Shown one piece after another: positions 25,578 through 33,115 of a stretch of 33,115 bases of DNA. Source of the stretch: Verrucomicrobiales bacterium (GTDB taxonomy: Bacteria > Verrucomicrobiota > Verrucomicrobiia > Verrucomicrobiales > V1-33); NCBI GenBank assembly GCA_018003315.1, contig JAGNEJ010000056.1:1-33115 (forward strand), given 5' to 3'. The notes beneath the pieces were generated by a model. It worked only from the letters and a program-made list of their open reading frames with translations. It had not been told where the DNA came from and did no database searches. Every line of letters starts with the position of its first letter. Within the stretch, counting starts at the first letter, position 1. Both the position numbers and the translations under genes were made by a program.

Positions 25578-25609
25578 ATCCGGAACGCACGGCTGCGTGC
25601 GTTCCGGAT
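25578..25609. terminator. Perfect 14-bp hairpin between convergent genes
   Basis: ATCCGGAACGCACG pairs perfectly with CGTGCGTTCCGGAT around a GCTG loop. It lies 22 bp after the DUF1501 stop and 45 bp after the stop of the convergent minus-strand gene. On the minus strand the stem runs into TTTTCGC; on the plus strand no T-run follows. It probably serves transcripts from both sides. Confidence 0.75.
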
Positions 25610-25654
25610 GGCGATGCTCACGGTTTCTGCAAACCGTAACGGCAGACTGCCGGG

Positions 25655-25978
25655 TTAAGCTTTGCGGATGGGTTTGGCTGTTCGCTTTGCTGCGGTCTTG
25701 GCTGCGGTCTTGGCTGCGGTCTTGGCTGCGGTTTTTTTGGCGCGTGGAGCGCGTTTGCGCGCAGCGGATTCCTGGCGGGCCAGCGGGAGTTTTTCCACCA
25801 GGGAATTGCGGTGTTCCTGGGCGAGCTTCAACGCCTTGGTTTTGCCGCCGTGGGTTTTGTCAGCGAAGAACTTCTGGGTGATGATCCCTTTGAGGGTGAC
25901 ACGCACGTACCAGCCGTGGTTCTTCTTTTCCGGCTGATCGATCCTGCTGATGCCATACATTGGCCTGGGAGTGATCAT
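25655..25978 (-). CDS. Small AP2-like DNA-binding protein with histone-like Lys/Ala repeat tail
   Basis: The 107-residue protein starts at the ATG at 25978, preceded by AGAAAGGAAA as ribosome binding site. Residues ~7-62 (MYGISRIDQPEKKNHGWYV, RVTLKGIITQKFFADKTHGG, KTKALKLAQEHRNSLVEKLP) match the three-strand-plus-helix pattern of AP2-like DNA-binding domains. The tail (~75-107) is almost entirely Lys, Ala, Arg and Thr, with four KTAA units, like histone H1-type tails of bacterial nucleoid proteins. It probably binds DNA, either as a nucleoid protein or as a regulator. The identification of the first domain is by pattern and is less certain than the basic tail. It converges with the DUF1501 gene. 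Confidence 0.7.
   Translation of the reverse strand: MITPRPMYGISRIDQPEKKNHGWYVRVTLKGIITQKFFADKTHGGKTKALKLAQEHRNSLVEKLPLARQESAARKRAPRAKKTAAKTAAKTAAKTAAKRTAKPIRKA
25689..25736. repeat. Four tandem 12-bp units inside the basic tail
   Basis: GCTGCGGTCTTG is repeated four times (the last copy ends in a T-run) and codes for the KTAA units of the minus-strand DNA-binding protein. Near-identical units suggest recent expansion or contraction by slippage, so tail length may vary between strains. Confidence 0.9.
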
Positions 25979-26306
25979 GCTACTGGTTTCCTTTCTGTTT
26001 GGTATTTGGTTGCTGCGGCAGGGTGGGGAAATCCCGCGCCTGGTTCAGGCGACTGTTGTTATCGGGATGACCTGCCGGGCGAATGATAGCCAATTTCCTA
26101 TCAAGACTCAAGGGGAAATGCTTCGTCATCCCCCGATTTTGCTGCCGAAGCTAGTGGCAGGGGGGGGCGTCGCCGTCGTTGATGAGGCAGGCTCCCGGTT
26201 CCGAAAAAGTGCCTCATCGAACGGTCGGGTCACCGTGGGATTCCGCTGGATTCCGGGTTTGCTCTGGGGAACGTAATCCGGGAGACGCTTCACCGCTCCG
26301 CCCCTC
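25979..26306. other. 328-bp intergenic region between divergent genes
   Basis: No convincing gene is visible. It must hold the promoters of the minus-strand DNA-binding protein and the plus-strand aminotransferase, but no clear hexamer pair was found. It contains an imperfectly extended 9-bp inverted repeat (GATGAGGCA at 26181 and TGCCTCATC at 26210, 20-nt loop). A short direct repeat of GGATTCCG lies near 26240. Confidence 0.5.
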
Positions 26307-27170
26307 ATGAGTGTGCATTCCCACGATCCCGTCCTCTGGCTGAATGGCAGCCTGGTTCCTGCCGGCAGCCTCTGCATTTCGGCCTTCGACCATGGCCTAA
26401 CCACTGGCGACGGGGTGTTCGAAGCCGTCATCAGCTACGGCGGCATTCCTTTTGAAATGGAGCGCCACTGGCTGCGCTTGCGTGCTTCCGCAGCGGCCAT
26501 GGGCCTTCAGGTTCCGGAATTTTCCGTGCTGGCCGAAGCCGTCGCCCAGGTGCTGGAAGACAACGGGATGCGCGATGCCCGCATCCGCATCACGGTAACC
26601 GGTGGAGTGGCTCCGCTGGGATCTGAAAAAGGCAGCAGTGGAGAAACGGTGGTCGTGGCGGCGGCACCGCTGCCGCAGCGGCCCGCCGTGGCAAAGGTCG
26701 TCACGGTGCCGTGGGTACGCAACGAACGCGGTGCCCTGGCCGGAGTGAAGAGCACCTCCTACGGGGAAAACGTGCGGGCATTGGCTCATGCCAAAGCGCA
26801 GGGAGCCCAGGAGGCCATTTTTGCCAACACCCGTGGTGAGCTGTGCGAGGGAACGGGCTCCAACATTTTTGTGCTGACTGAAGGGCGACTGGTCACTCCG
26901 CCGCTGGAGTCCGGATGCCTGGCCGGGGTCACTCGTGCCGTGGTGCTGGATCTCTGCCGGGAAATGAATCTGCCGGTGCGGGAGGAGCCTGTGGAAATGA
27001 ACATCCTGACCACCTGCACGGAGGCATTCCTAACTTCGACTTTTCGGGAGGTCCAGGCCATCGGAGCAATGGACGGGCGAATCCTGCGCGATGTCCCTGG
27101 GGCGCTCACCCGACAAATTCAGGAGGCATTCCGTGCTCATGTGGTCCGCGTCTGTGCTGACCGCGGCTGA
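26307..27170 (+). CDS. Class IV PLP-dependent aminotransferase (BCAT / aminodeoxychorismate lyase family)
   Basis: The protein has 287 residues. Class IV fold markers are ISAFDHGLTTGDGVFEAV near the start, RIRITVTGG, the PLP lysine Lys148 in GVKSTSYGENV, EAIFANTRGELCEGTGSNIF and LTSTFREVQAI near the end. The family includes branched-chain and D-amino-acid aminotransferases and 4-amino-4-deoxychorismate lyase; these cannot be told apart by eye. Length and the STFREV motif suit either IlvE-like or PabC-like activity. It is cytoplasmic. It begins a compact plus-strand cluster with the MetE-like gene 44 bp downstream. Confidence 0.87.
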   Translation: MSVHSHDPVLWLNGSLVPAGSLCISAFDHGLTTGDGVFEAVISYGGIPFEMERHWLRLRASAAAMGLQVPEFSVLAEAVAQVLEDNGMRDARIRITVTGGVAPLGSEKGSSGETVVVAAAPLPQRPAVAKVVTVPWVRNERGALAGVKSTSYGENVRALAHAKAQGAQEAIFANTRGELCEGTGSNIFVLTEGRLVTPPLESGCLAGVTRAVVLDLCREMNLPVREEPVEMNILTTCTEAFLTSTFREVQAIGAMDGRILRDVPGALTRQIQEAFRAHVVRVCADRG

Positions 27171-27214
27171 CTTCGCGGTTGCCTGGAACAGGAACCGCGC
27201 ACACCATCCGTTCC

Positions 27215-28252
27215 ATGCAACCGATTCCCCTGCGCACAACGGTCATTGGCAGTTATCCCTTTCCAGGCTGGCTGGAATTTGCCAGTCAGCACCTCGACCG
27301 CTTCGGCTCTGCGGACGTTGCCGAACTGCAGGAGGACGCAACCACCGTGGCCATTGGCGATCAAATGGCCGCGGGACTGGATGTCATCACCGACGGCGAG
27401 CAGGGGCGCTTTGATTTCAACCTGAGCTTCTACGGTTACATTGAAGGAATCGAACTGGAAAGCGCCAGCCCGCGCCGCTGGGGGCCGCCGGCCCATGACC
27501 AGCGGGGCAAACACGCGGTCATTGGCGATCTGCGGGCGCCCCGCGGACTCGGTGCGGTCGAGGAATTTGAGCGGCTGCGGCGACTTGCCCCGGACGGACC
27601 GGCAATGAAATGCAGCCTGCCCGGCCCCTACACGCTGAGCGGACGCCTGCTGCCAAACGCACAATATCCGGATCGCTGGGCGCTGACGGAGGCGCTGCTG
27701 CCGCTGGTCCGGGATGAACTGGGGCGGTTGGCAGAGGCAGGGTGTCAGGAAATCACCGTCGATGAACCGTCGATGAGCTGTTATGGATGGAAGGAGGACA
27801 CGCGGCGATTCGTGGACATTTTCAACCGGACCGTCGAAAGCGTGGCGGGCCGCTGCCGGTTGTCCACCCACCTGTGTTTTGGCAACTACAAAGGCCGCGC
27901 TGTGGGGCTGCGCCGCTATGCGCCGCTTTTCCCGGCCTTTCTCGACCTCGCGGTGGATGAGATCCACCTGGAGATGGCCAGCCGGGAATATGCGGAAATT
28001 GAGATCATCCAAGCCATCGCACCGCGGCGCGATGTCAGCATTGGCATCATCGACGTGAAGAGCTACTTCATCGAACCGCCTGAACTGCTGGCGGAAAAAA
28101 TCCGGCTGTGTCTGCGCCATGCGCCCGCTGAACGGCTCAGCGTCTCACCCGACTGCGGGCTCAGCCAGACGGCCCGCTGGGCTGCGCGGCAAAAACTGGC
28201 GAACATGGTTGCCGCAGCCCGCCTGGTGCGCAGGGAACTTGGCATTTCCTGA
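27215..28252 (+). CDS. MetE-like (cobalamin-independent methionine synthase C-terminal family) methyltransferase
   Basis: The protein has 345 residues from the ATG at 27215. It corresponds to the C-terminal catalytic half of MetE; the N-terminal half of full-length MetE (~750 residues) is absent, as in many archaeal and bacterial short forms. The start LRTTVIGSYPFP and DGEQGRFDF are typical. The zinc site is complete: His219 and Cys221 in STHLCFGNY, Glu253 in HLEMAS and Cys314 in SPDCGL. VDEPSMS is the substrate-binding region. It probably transfers a methyl group to homocysteine or another thiol; the methyl donor of short forms is unclear. The next gene starts 3 bp after its stop. Confidence 0.88.
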   Translation: MQPIPLRTTVIGSYPFPGWLEFASQHLDRFGSADVAELQEDATTVAIGDQMAAGLDVITDGEQGRFDFNLSFYGYIEGIELESASPRRWGPPAHDQRGKHAVIGDLRAPRGLGAVEEFERLRRLAPDGPAMKCSLPGPYTLSGRLLPNAQYPDRWALTEALLPLVRDELGRLAEAGCQEITVDEPSMSCYGWKEDTRRFVDIFNRTVESVAGRCRLSTHLCFGNYKGRAVGLRRYAPLFPAFLDLAVDEIHLEMASREYAEIEIIQAIAPRRDVSIGIIDVKSYFIEPPELLAEKIRLCLRHAPAERLSVSPDCGLSQTARWAARQKLANMVAAARLVRRELGIS

Positions 28253-28255
28253 CGA

Positions 28256-29107
28256 ATGACGCCCGCCCATTTGCAGGATGACGCGCTGCTCGCGGATATC
28301 CGATCGGCCCCCTGCGGCCCGGAACACTTTTCCCTTTGGTGGCTGGGGCAAAGCGGCTTTTTGCTGCACTGGAATGGGCACTTTGCCATTCTTGACCCCT
28401 ATCTTTCGGATTCCCTGACAAAAAAATATGCGGCTACGGACAAGCCGCATGTCCGGATATCGGAGCGGGTTATCGACCCGTCGCGGCTGGACATGGCATC
28501 CGTGGTCACTGCCAGCCATGTGCATACGGACCACCTCGACGCGGAGACGCTGGTGCCGCTGGTGCGGGCGAATCCGCACCGGCAACTGGTGCTTCCCGCG
28601 GCCATTGCGCAGACGGCGCGGCAGCGGCTGGGTGCGGACTGCCCGCTGCTGGTGGAACTGGATGCCGGCATGGCAGCAAAGGTCGGAGCATTCACCTTCC
28701 ACGGCATCGCCGCGGCGCACAACACCGTGGAACGCGATGCCGCCGGGCGCTGCCATTTCCTTGGGTTCGTGGTGCAGTTCGGGCGCTTTGCCGTTTACCA
28801 CAGCGGCGACACCCTGTGGCATTCCGCGCTGGTTCCTTCGCTCCTGCCATTTGCGGTGGACGCCGCGCTGGTGCCCATCAACGGCAACCGTCCGGAACGC
28901 CGTGTTGCCGGAAATCTCAACGGCACGGAAGCGGCAGCTCTGGCCAAGGCCATCGGGGCCGGGCTGGCAGTGCCGCATCACTTCGACATGTTCGCCTTCA
29001 ACACGGAATCACCGGAGGAATTTTGCGCTGCCTGCAGGCGGCTGGAGCAGCCGTTTCGCGTGCTGCGCGGCGGGGAAAGGGTGGATTGCCCGCTGCGAGC
29101 TTCCTGA
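28256..29107 (+). CDS. MBL-fold metallohydrolase (UlaG-like)
   Basis: The protein has 283 residues. The metal-binding motif HVHTDH has His88, His90, Asp92 and His93. The start WWLGQSGFLLHWNGHFAILDPYLSD and the later FAVYHSGDTLWHSAL and PHHFDMFAFNTESPEEF fit the L-ascorbate-6-phosphate lactonase (UlaG)/metal-dependent hydrolase branch of the metallo-beta-lactamase fold. No signal peptide is seen, so it is cytoplasmic. It lies 3 bp after the MetE-like gene, so the two are surely co-transcribed and may act on one pathway. Together with the aminotransferase they could form a small amino-acid or sulphur salvage unit (inference). Confidence 0.85.
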   Translation: MTPAHLQDDALLADIRSAPCGPEHFSLWWLGQSGFLLHWNGHFAILDPYLSDSLTKKYAATDKPHVRISERVIDPSRLDMASVVTASHVHTDHLDAETLVPLVRANPHRQLVLPAAIAQTARQRLGADCPLLVELDAGMAAKVGAFTFHGIAAAHNTVERDAAGRCHFLGFVVQFGRFAVYHSGDTLWHSALVPSLLPFAVDAALVPINGNRPERRVAGNLNGTEAAALAKAIGAGLAVPHHFDMFAFNTESPEEFCAACRRLEQPFRVLRGGERVDCPLRAS

Positions 29108-29116
29108 CATTTCCGT

Positions 29117-31288
29117 TCAGGACTGCGGCAGCCCGCGCAGGCGCGGAAGTAGGCCGGACCACCGCTTCAGGCCACCGGCGCTGCGCGCCGCAATGCCGAG
29201 GGCCTTGGGATCGCCCACAAGCACCACGCACGTCTTGCCGCGGGTGATTCCGGTGTAGATCAGGTTGCGCTGGAGCATGACGTAGTGCTGCGTGGAAACG
29301 GGAATGATGACGCCGGGAAACTCGCTGCCCTGGCTTTTGTGGATGGTGATGGCGCAGGCAGGCCTTAGTTCATCGAATTCCGCCGTCTGGTAGTCCACCA
29401 CCCGCTCGTCCTCGAATCGCACCCAGAGCTGCAGCGGTTCGGCATCGATCCGGGAAATGCATCCGATGTCGCCGTTGAAGACATCCTTTTCATAATTGTT
29501 GCGGGTCTGGATGACTTTGTCGCCGACGCGAAACGTCATGCCGTAGCGGTCCACTTCGGTTTTGAATTCCCGCGGCGGATTGAGCGCCGCCTGCAGCAGG
29601 CGGTTGAGGTTTTGGGTGCCCAGCAGTCCGCGGTTCATGGGGGTGAGCACCTGTATGTCCCGCAGCGGATCCAGTCCGAACGCTTCCGGCATGCGTTTCT
29701 CCGCCAGATGCACCACCGTTTCCGCGATGGCTTCCGGCGTTTCGCGTTCGATGAAAAAGAAATCGCTGCCCCGCTCCTGCGCGCCCGAAATGTCAGGAAG
29801 GATTCCGGCATTGATGGCATGAGCCGCGGTGATGATGCGGCTGGTCCGGGCCTGACGGAAGATTTCCGTGAGCCGCACCACCGGGATGCGTTCGCTGGCG
29901 ATGAGATCGCGCAGCAGGCTGCCCGGCCCCACCGAGGGGAGTTGGTCCGCGTCGCCCACCAGCAGCAGATGGGCATGGGCAGGCACCGCCTGCAGAAACG
30001 CCGCCATGAGCGGAACATCGATCATGGAGGTTTCATCCAGCACAAAAAGGTCCCCCTCCAGGGCCCGGCTGGTATTGCGGGTGAATCCCTTGCCAGGCTG
30101 GTATTCGAGCAGGCGGTGGATCGTTTTGGCTTCCACGCCGGTGCTTTCGCTCATGCGGCGCGCCGCCCGCCCCGTGGGGGCTGCCAGGACACATTTCATG
30201 TTTTTGGCGCGGAGGATTTTCAGAATGGTGTGGAGGATGGTGGTTTTCCCCACACCGGGTCCTCCGGTGATGATGAGCACCCGGCTGGTCAGGGCGCGCC
30301 GCACCGCTTCCGCCTGTGTCGGCGCCAGCGGTTTGCCGGTTTTTTCCTGCGCCCAAGCCAGGGCGCGGTCGGCATCCATTGGCGGATACTGCGGCGGCTG
30401 CGCGAGCAGCATGGCCAGACGGGCGGCGATGAGTTCTTCCGCCCGGGCAAGATGCGGCGGGAAGATGAGTTCTTCGCCCGCGATGGTTTCCCGGATGACC
30501 TCGCGCTGGTCCACCATGCCTTGCAGTTGCGGGGCGATCAGGTTTTCGGCCACTTCGAGCAAGGTGCAGCCGCGCTGCTGCAGTTCTGTCACCGGCAGAG
30601 CGCAGTGGCCGTCATCGGACGCAGCCAGCAGCAGGTGGAACAACCCGGCGCGGATGCGCTCGGGCGAATCCGGTTCCAGCCCCATGCGCCGGGCGATGCC
30701 GTCGGCCGTTTTGAATCCGATGCCGTGAATGTCCTCCGCGAGCTTGTAGGGGTTGGCTTGCACCTGCTGCATGGCCATGGATCCATACGTCTGAAAAATT
30801 TTGACCGCCTTGGCCGTGCTAATGCCGTTCTGGTGGAGGAAAACCATGATTTCGCGCACCGATTTCTGCTTTTCCCACGAGTTCTTGATTTCGCGCCGCC
30901 GCTTCTGCCCGATGCCGTCCACTTCCTCTAGCCGCTTCGATTCCTGGTCGATCACGTCAAAGATCCGGTCCCCAAATTTCGACACCAGCTTTTTCGCATA
31001 CACCGGCCCGATGCCCTCGATCAACCCACTGCCGAGGTATTTTTCGATGGCATCGCGAGTGGCTGGCGCTTTGGTCGAGATGGATTCCGCGCGGAATTGC
31101 CGCCCCCAGTTGGCTGCCTGAGTCCATTCGCCGGTGGCTTCGATTTCTTCCCCGGCATGAATGTCTGCCACTTTTCCCACCACTGTCACCGGGTCCGCAC
31201 GCAGCGCCACTGTCACTTTCAACACGGAATACCCGGTGTCCTCCGTGTGAAAGGTGACCCGCTCCACCGTGCCGCGAATCGTTTCCAT
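29117..31288 (-). CDS. recD2: RecD2-type ATP-dependent DNA helicase
   Basis: The 723-residue protein has the normal RecD2 layout. An N-terminal OB-like domain (METIRGTVERVTFHTEDTGYS split over the start) is followed by helix-hairpin-helix repeats (GSGLIEGIGPVYAKKL, GIGQKRRREI, HGIGFKTADGIA). The SF1 motor follows: Walker A GGPGVGKTT near 342, DETSMID near 416, VGDADQLPSVGPG, AITIHKSQGSEFPGV and the closing YTGITRGK. All motor motifs are intact. RecD2 is a 5'-3' helicase acting in DNA repair without RecBC. It converges with the MBL gene, 9 bp apart, and is divergent from the oxidoreductase gene; the 220 bp between those starts show no clear promoter. Confidence 0.94.
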   Translation of the reverse strand: METIRGTVERVTFHTEDTGYSVLKVTVALRADPVTVVGKVADIHAGEEIEATGEWTQAANWGRQFRAESISTKAPATRDAIEKYLGSGLIEGIGPVYAKKLVSKFGDRIFDVIDQESKRLEEVDGIGQKRRREIKNSWEKQKSVREIMVFLHQNGISTAKAVKIFQTYGSMAMQQVQANPYKLAEDIHGIGFKTADGIARRMGLEPDSPERIRAGLFHLLLAASDDGHCALPVTELQQRGCTLLEVAENLIAPQLQGMVDQREVIRETIAGEELIFPPHLARAEELIAARLAMLLAQPPQYPPMDADRALAWAQEKTGKPLAPTQAEAVRRALTSRVLIITGGPGVGKTTILHTILKILRAKNMKCVLAAPTGRAARRMSESTGVEAKTIHRLLEYQPGKGFTRNTSRALEGDLFVLDETSMIDVPLMAAFLQAVPAHAHLLLVGDADQLPSVGPGSLLRDLIASERIPVVRLTEIFRQARTSRIITAAHAINAGILPDISGAQERGSDFFFIERETPEAIAETVVHLAEKRMPEAFGLDPLRDIQVLTPMNRGLLGTQNLNRLLQAALNPPREFKTEVDRYGMTFRVGDKVIQTRNNYEKDVFNGDIGCISRIDAEPLQLWVRFEDERVVDYQTAEFDELRPACAITIHKSQGSEFPGVIIPVSTQHYVMLQRNLIYTGITRGKTCVVLVGDPKALGIAARSAGGLKRWSGLLPRLRGLPQS

Positions 31289-31508
31289 GCTCCAGTCATG
31301 TCAGAGTCCCCGCCGGTGGGCAAGCAGGGAATGCCCGGCATCCCACCCGCCCGCTGGCGGTGCGGGGAAGCAAGTTTCCGCATACAAGGAAAGCGAAAGG
31401 CTTTGTTTCTCCAACGACGCCGCCTAGGGTCGCGCGTTCCGGCAGCGGTGGGCCGGACTCCACGGGCAGCCCCCATGGCCTTTGCCACCATTTTTCTCCA
31501 TTGACACC

Positions 31509-32924
31509 ATGAAATCCAAATCCAGCAGACGATCTTTTCTGAAGGCGGCCGGGGCGACCGGCATGGCCATCGGATTCCCCAACATTCTCCACGCCCAGAA
31601 CAAGGGGGACAAACTCCGGCTAGCCTTCGTGGGCTGCGGTGGCAAGGGCGGTGCCCACATCAGCAATGCGAAGGAATGCGGAGACATTGTGGTGACCCAT
31701 TGTGACGTGGACCGCGACCGCCAGGGTGATATTCCCAAGTTCTGGCCGGAGTCGAAGTTCTATCAGGACTACCGGAAGATGCTCGACGAGCAGATGAAGA
31801 ATATTGATGCGGTGGTCGTGTCCGCGCCGGACCACCACCACTACCTGCCCACCGCCCGTGCGATGGCGGAAGGCAAGCACACCTACACGCAGAAGCCGCT
31901 GGTGCACACACCGTGGGAAGCCCGGCAACTGCTGGAAGGCGTCAAGAAATACAAGACCGCCACCCAGATGGGCAACCAGGGGCACTCCAACGAGGGCAAC
32001 CGTTTTATTTATGAATACGTCAACACCGGGATGCTGGGAGATGTGAGTGAAATTCACTGCGTGACCAACCGTCCGATCTGGCCGCAGGGCAATCCCAAAC
32101 CGCAGGGTGAGGACCCCGTGCCGGACAATCTGGACTGGGACCTCTGGGTCGGCCCCGCTCCGATGCGCCCATTCAAAGGCAACCGCACCTATCATGATTT
32201 CGCCTGGCGCGGATTTTATGACTTCGGCGGCGGCGCCCTGGCCGACATGGCCTGTCATACCATGGACAGCATTTTCTGGTCGATGAATCCCGGCTATCCG
32301 AAGAGCGTTGAAGTGCTCGAAATCTACAAGCACAGCGACGACATGTTCCCCGGCGGAGCCATTTTCCGCTGGGTCTTCCCGGAAGGCAAGCTGCCGAACG
32401 GCAAGCCCCGTCCGGAGCTGACCATTTACTGGTATGAAGGCAAGCTGCTGAAAGACGGCAAGGAAGTGCCGGCGCTGGAGCGCGTGCGCCGTCCGGCCAA
32501 GCTGGAACCCGAGCGGAAGATGCCCCAGAGCGGCAATGTTTATTTCGGCAGCAAGGCCGATCTGCTCATTCAAGGCGACTACGGCGATGCGCCGCGCATC
32601 GTCACTGCCAAGGGAGAGCCGCCCGTCGGCAAGCCGCCGCAACTGCTGCCGCGCAATCCGCACGGCTCCGGAGACATAGCCCAGTTCAAGGAATGGCGCG
32701 AGGCAGCCCTCGGTCAGAAGCCGTGGACCTATCCAGGTTCCAACTTCACCTATGCCGCACCATTCACCGAGGCGATTCTCCTCGGCAACATCGCCCTGCG
32801 CGTTGGCAAGCTCGGTCAGAAGCTGGAATACGATGCGAAAAACATGCGCTTCACCAATTCCGAGGAAGCCAACAAATACATCACCAAGGCCTACCGCAAG
32901 GACTGGGAACTCAAGCTCGTCTGA
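31509..32924 (+). CDS. TAT-exported Gfo/Idh/MocA-family oxidoreductase
   Basis: The protein has 471 residues from the ATG at 31509, which gives a twin-arginine signal (SRRSFLKAAGATGMAIGFP, cleavage near LHA-QN). The Rossmann motif VGCGGKGGAH follows at ~41-50, then DAVVVSAPDHHH, the YTQKPLVHTPWEA segment with the family's catalytic lysine, and GGGALADMACHTMD with the Asp/His of the active site. Members bind NAD(P) tightly and act on sugars, inositols or glycosidic bonds. Exported, signal-bearing forms are very numerous in Verrucomicrobiota and Planctomycetota and are linked to polysaccharide or glycoside breakdown; the substrate here is unknown. The gene stands alone and is followed by a strong terminator. 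Confidence 0.92.
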   Translation: MKSKSSRRSFLKAAGATGMAIGFPNILHAQNKGDKLRLAFVGCGGKGGAHISNAKECGDIVVTHCDVDRDRQGDIPKFWPESKFYQDYRKMLDEQMKNIDAVVVSAPDHHHYLPTARAMAEGKHTYTQKPLVHTPWEARQLLEGVKKYKTATQMGNQGHSNEGNRFIYEYVNTGMLGDVSEIHCVTNRPIWPQGNPKPQGEDPVPDNLDWDLWVGPAPMRPFKGNRTYHDFAWRGFYDFGGGALADMACHTMDSIFWSMNPGYPKSVEVLEIYKHSDDMFPGGAIFRWVFPEGKLPNGKPRPELTIYWYEGKLLKDGKEVPALERVRRPAKLEPERKMPQSGNVYFGSKADLLIQGDYGDAPRIVTAKGEPPVGKPPQLLPRNPHGSGDIAQFKEWREAALGQKPWTYPGSNFTYAAPFTEAILLGNIALRVGKLGQKLEYDAKNMRFTNSEEANKYITKAYRKDWELKLV

Positions 32925-32954
32925 GCCCCGGCGGCGAAATGGCGATCATTCCGG

Positions 32955-32995
32955 GCTGCGGTGCGCGTCACGCGATGCGCACCGCAGCTTTTTTT
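32955..32995 (+). terminator. Rho-independent terminator of the oxidoreductase gene
   Basis: GCTGCGGTGCGC pairs perfectly with GCGCACCGCAGC (12 bp, 10-nt loop) and is followed directly by seven T. It begins 31 bp after the stop codon. This is the strongest intrinsic terminator in the window and serves as the insertion site of the intron that follows. Confidence 0.92.
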
Positions 32996-32996
32996 G

Positions 32997-33115
32997 GTGC
33001 GCCCGGCAGGGCGCATTCACTTGACGGTTCAAGTCCGTCGCACACCCGGCAAGGGGAAGTGCTAGCTGAAATCCAAGGGCGTCAGTCGCGAGGCTGAGTC
33101 TGGAGGAAGGAAGAG
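32997..33115 (+). mobile_element. Group II intron, 5' end (class C-like), runs off the window
   Basis: The segment begins GTGCG, the group II intron 5' signature. Features of class IIC domain I follow in order: stem TGCGCCC/GGGCGCA with loop GGCA, a second stem GACGG/CCGTC, then an AAGGGCGTC...GCGAGGC...GTCTGGAGGAAGG stretch. This parallels the AAGGGTGTCCGTGGCGAC...ATCTGAAGGAAGC of known IIC introns, as recalled for the Oceanobacillus intron. It starts one base after the terminator T-run, and IIC introns are known to insert just behind terminator hairpins. The reverse transcriptase/maturase would lie beyond the window. The junction is uncertain by one or two bases. Confidence 0.82.

Noticed and set aside
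26181-26218. Inverted repeat GATGAGGCA/TGCCTCATC as a terminator or operator
   Set aside because: The 20-nt loop and lack of a T-run make a terminator unlikely, and nothing identifies a binding protein; kept only as a note in the intergenic entry.
25950-26276. Plus-strand frame with a hydrophobic start (LLVSFLFGIWLL)
   Set aside because: It overlaps the start and ribosome binding site of the minus-strand DNA-binding protein, and its later part has no protein-like character.
29612-30931. Plus-strand frame of 439 codons opposite recD2
   Set aside because: Mirror of the RecD2 coding sequence; His/Arg/Gln-rich composition typical of antisense frames.
33021-33045. GGTTCAAGTCC resembling a tRNA T-loop with flanking GACGG/CCGTC stem
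   Set aside because: No acceptor, D or anticodon arms fit around it; the stem is explained as part of domain I of the group II intron.

Overview
The window (about 60% GC) looks like a chromosomal piece of a Verrucomicrobiota bacterium. The clues are a PVC-type haem-binding cytochrome with HEAT repeats, a DUF1800/DUF1501 export pair, a TAT-exported Gfo/Idh/MocA oxidoreductase, PEP-CTERM and choice-of-anchor-D surface proteins, Hanks kinases with zinc-ribbon N-termini, and sigma factors of the large PVC ECF-like type. These assignments rest on recognised protein families; no database search was possible.

Layout. 1-1956 (+): the end of a choice-of-anchor-D protein and an overlapping P-domain/PEP-CTERM protein. 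1982-6273 (-): a PVC cytochrome and a parvulin isomerase. 6290-12548: a mosaic zone with three near-identical 73-bp direct repeats (6478, 8312, 11907). Around them lie a possible C-terminal gene fragment, an intact DUF4091 glycoside-hydrolase-like gene, a broken serA remnant, a kinase/sigma-factor pair and a broken mnmA remnant. 12545-15785: a GNAT acetyltransferase and a large multidomain metallophosphoesterase. 15823-16934: decayed coding material (a nucleotidyltransferase-like fragment with its small partner, and an unidentified reading frame). 16935-20539 (+): a 34-residue COX24-like ribosomal protein, a TPR protein and a lone sufB with a promoter/operator-like region. 20736-25555 (+): a sigma factor, DUF1800 and DUF1501. 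25655-25978 (-): a small AP2-like DNA-binding protein with a lysine/alanine repeat tail. 26307-29107 (+): a tight cluster of a class IV aminotransferase, a MetE-like enzyme and an MBL-fold hydrolase. 29117-31288 (-): recD2. 31509-32924 (+): an exported oxidoreductase, followed by a strong terminator and, directly after its T-run, the 5' end of a group II intron that runs off the window.

Most striking: (1) the dispersed 73-bp repeat, whose copies lie against truncated or deleted genes and bracket the DUF4091 gene as direct repeats; (2) the group IIC-like intron placed immediately after a rho-independent terminator; (3) repeated signs of internal deletion in serA, mnmA and a nucleotidyltransferase; (4) an isolated sufB with a perfect palindrome next to a promoter-like sequence. 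No CRISPR array, rRNA or tRNA gene was seen.
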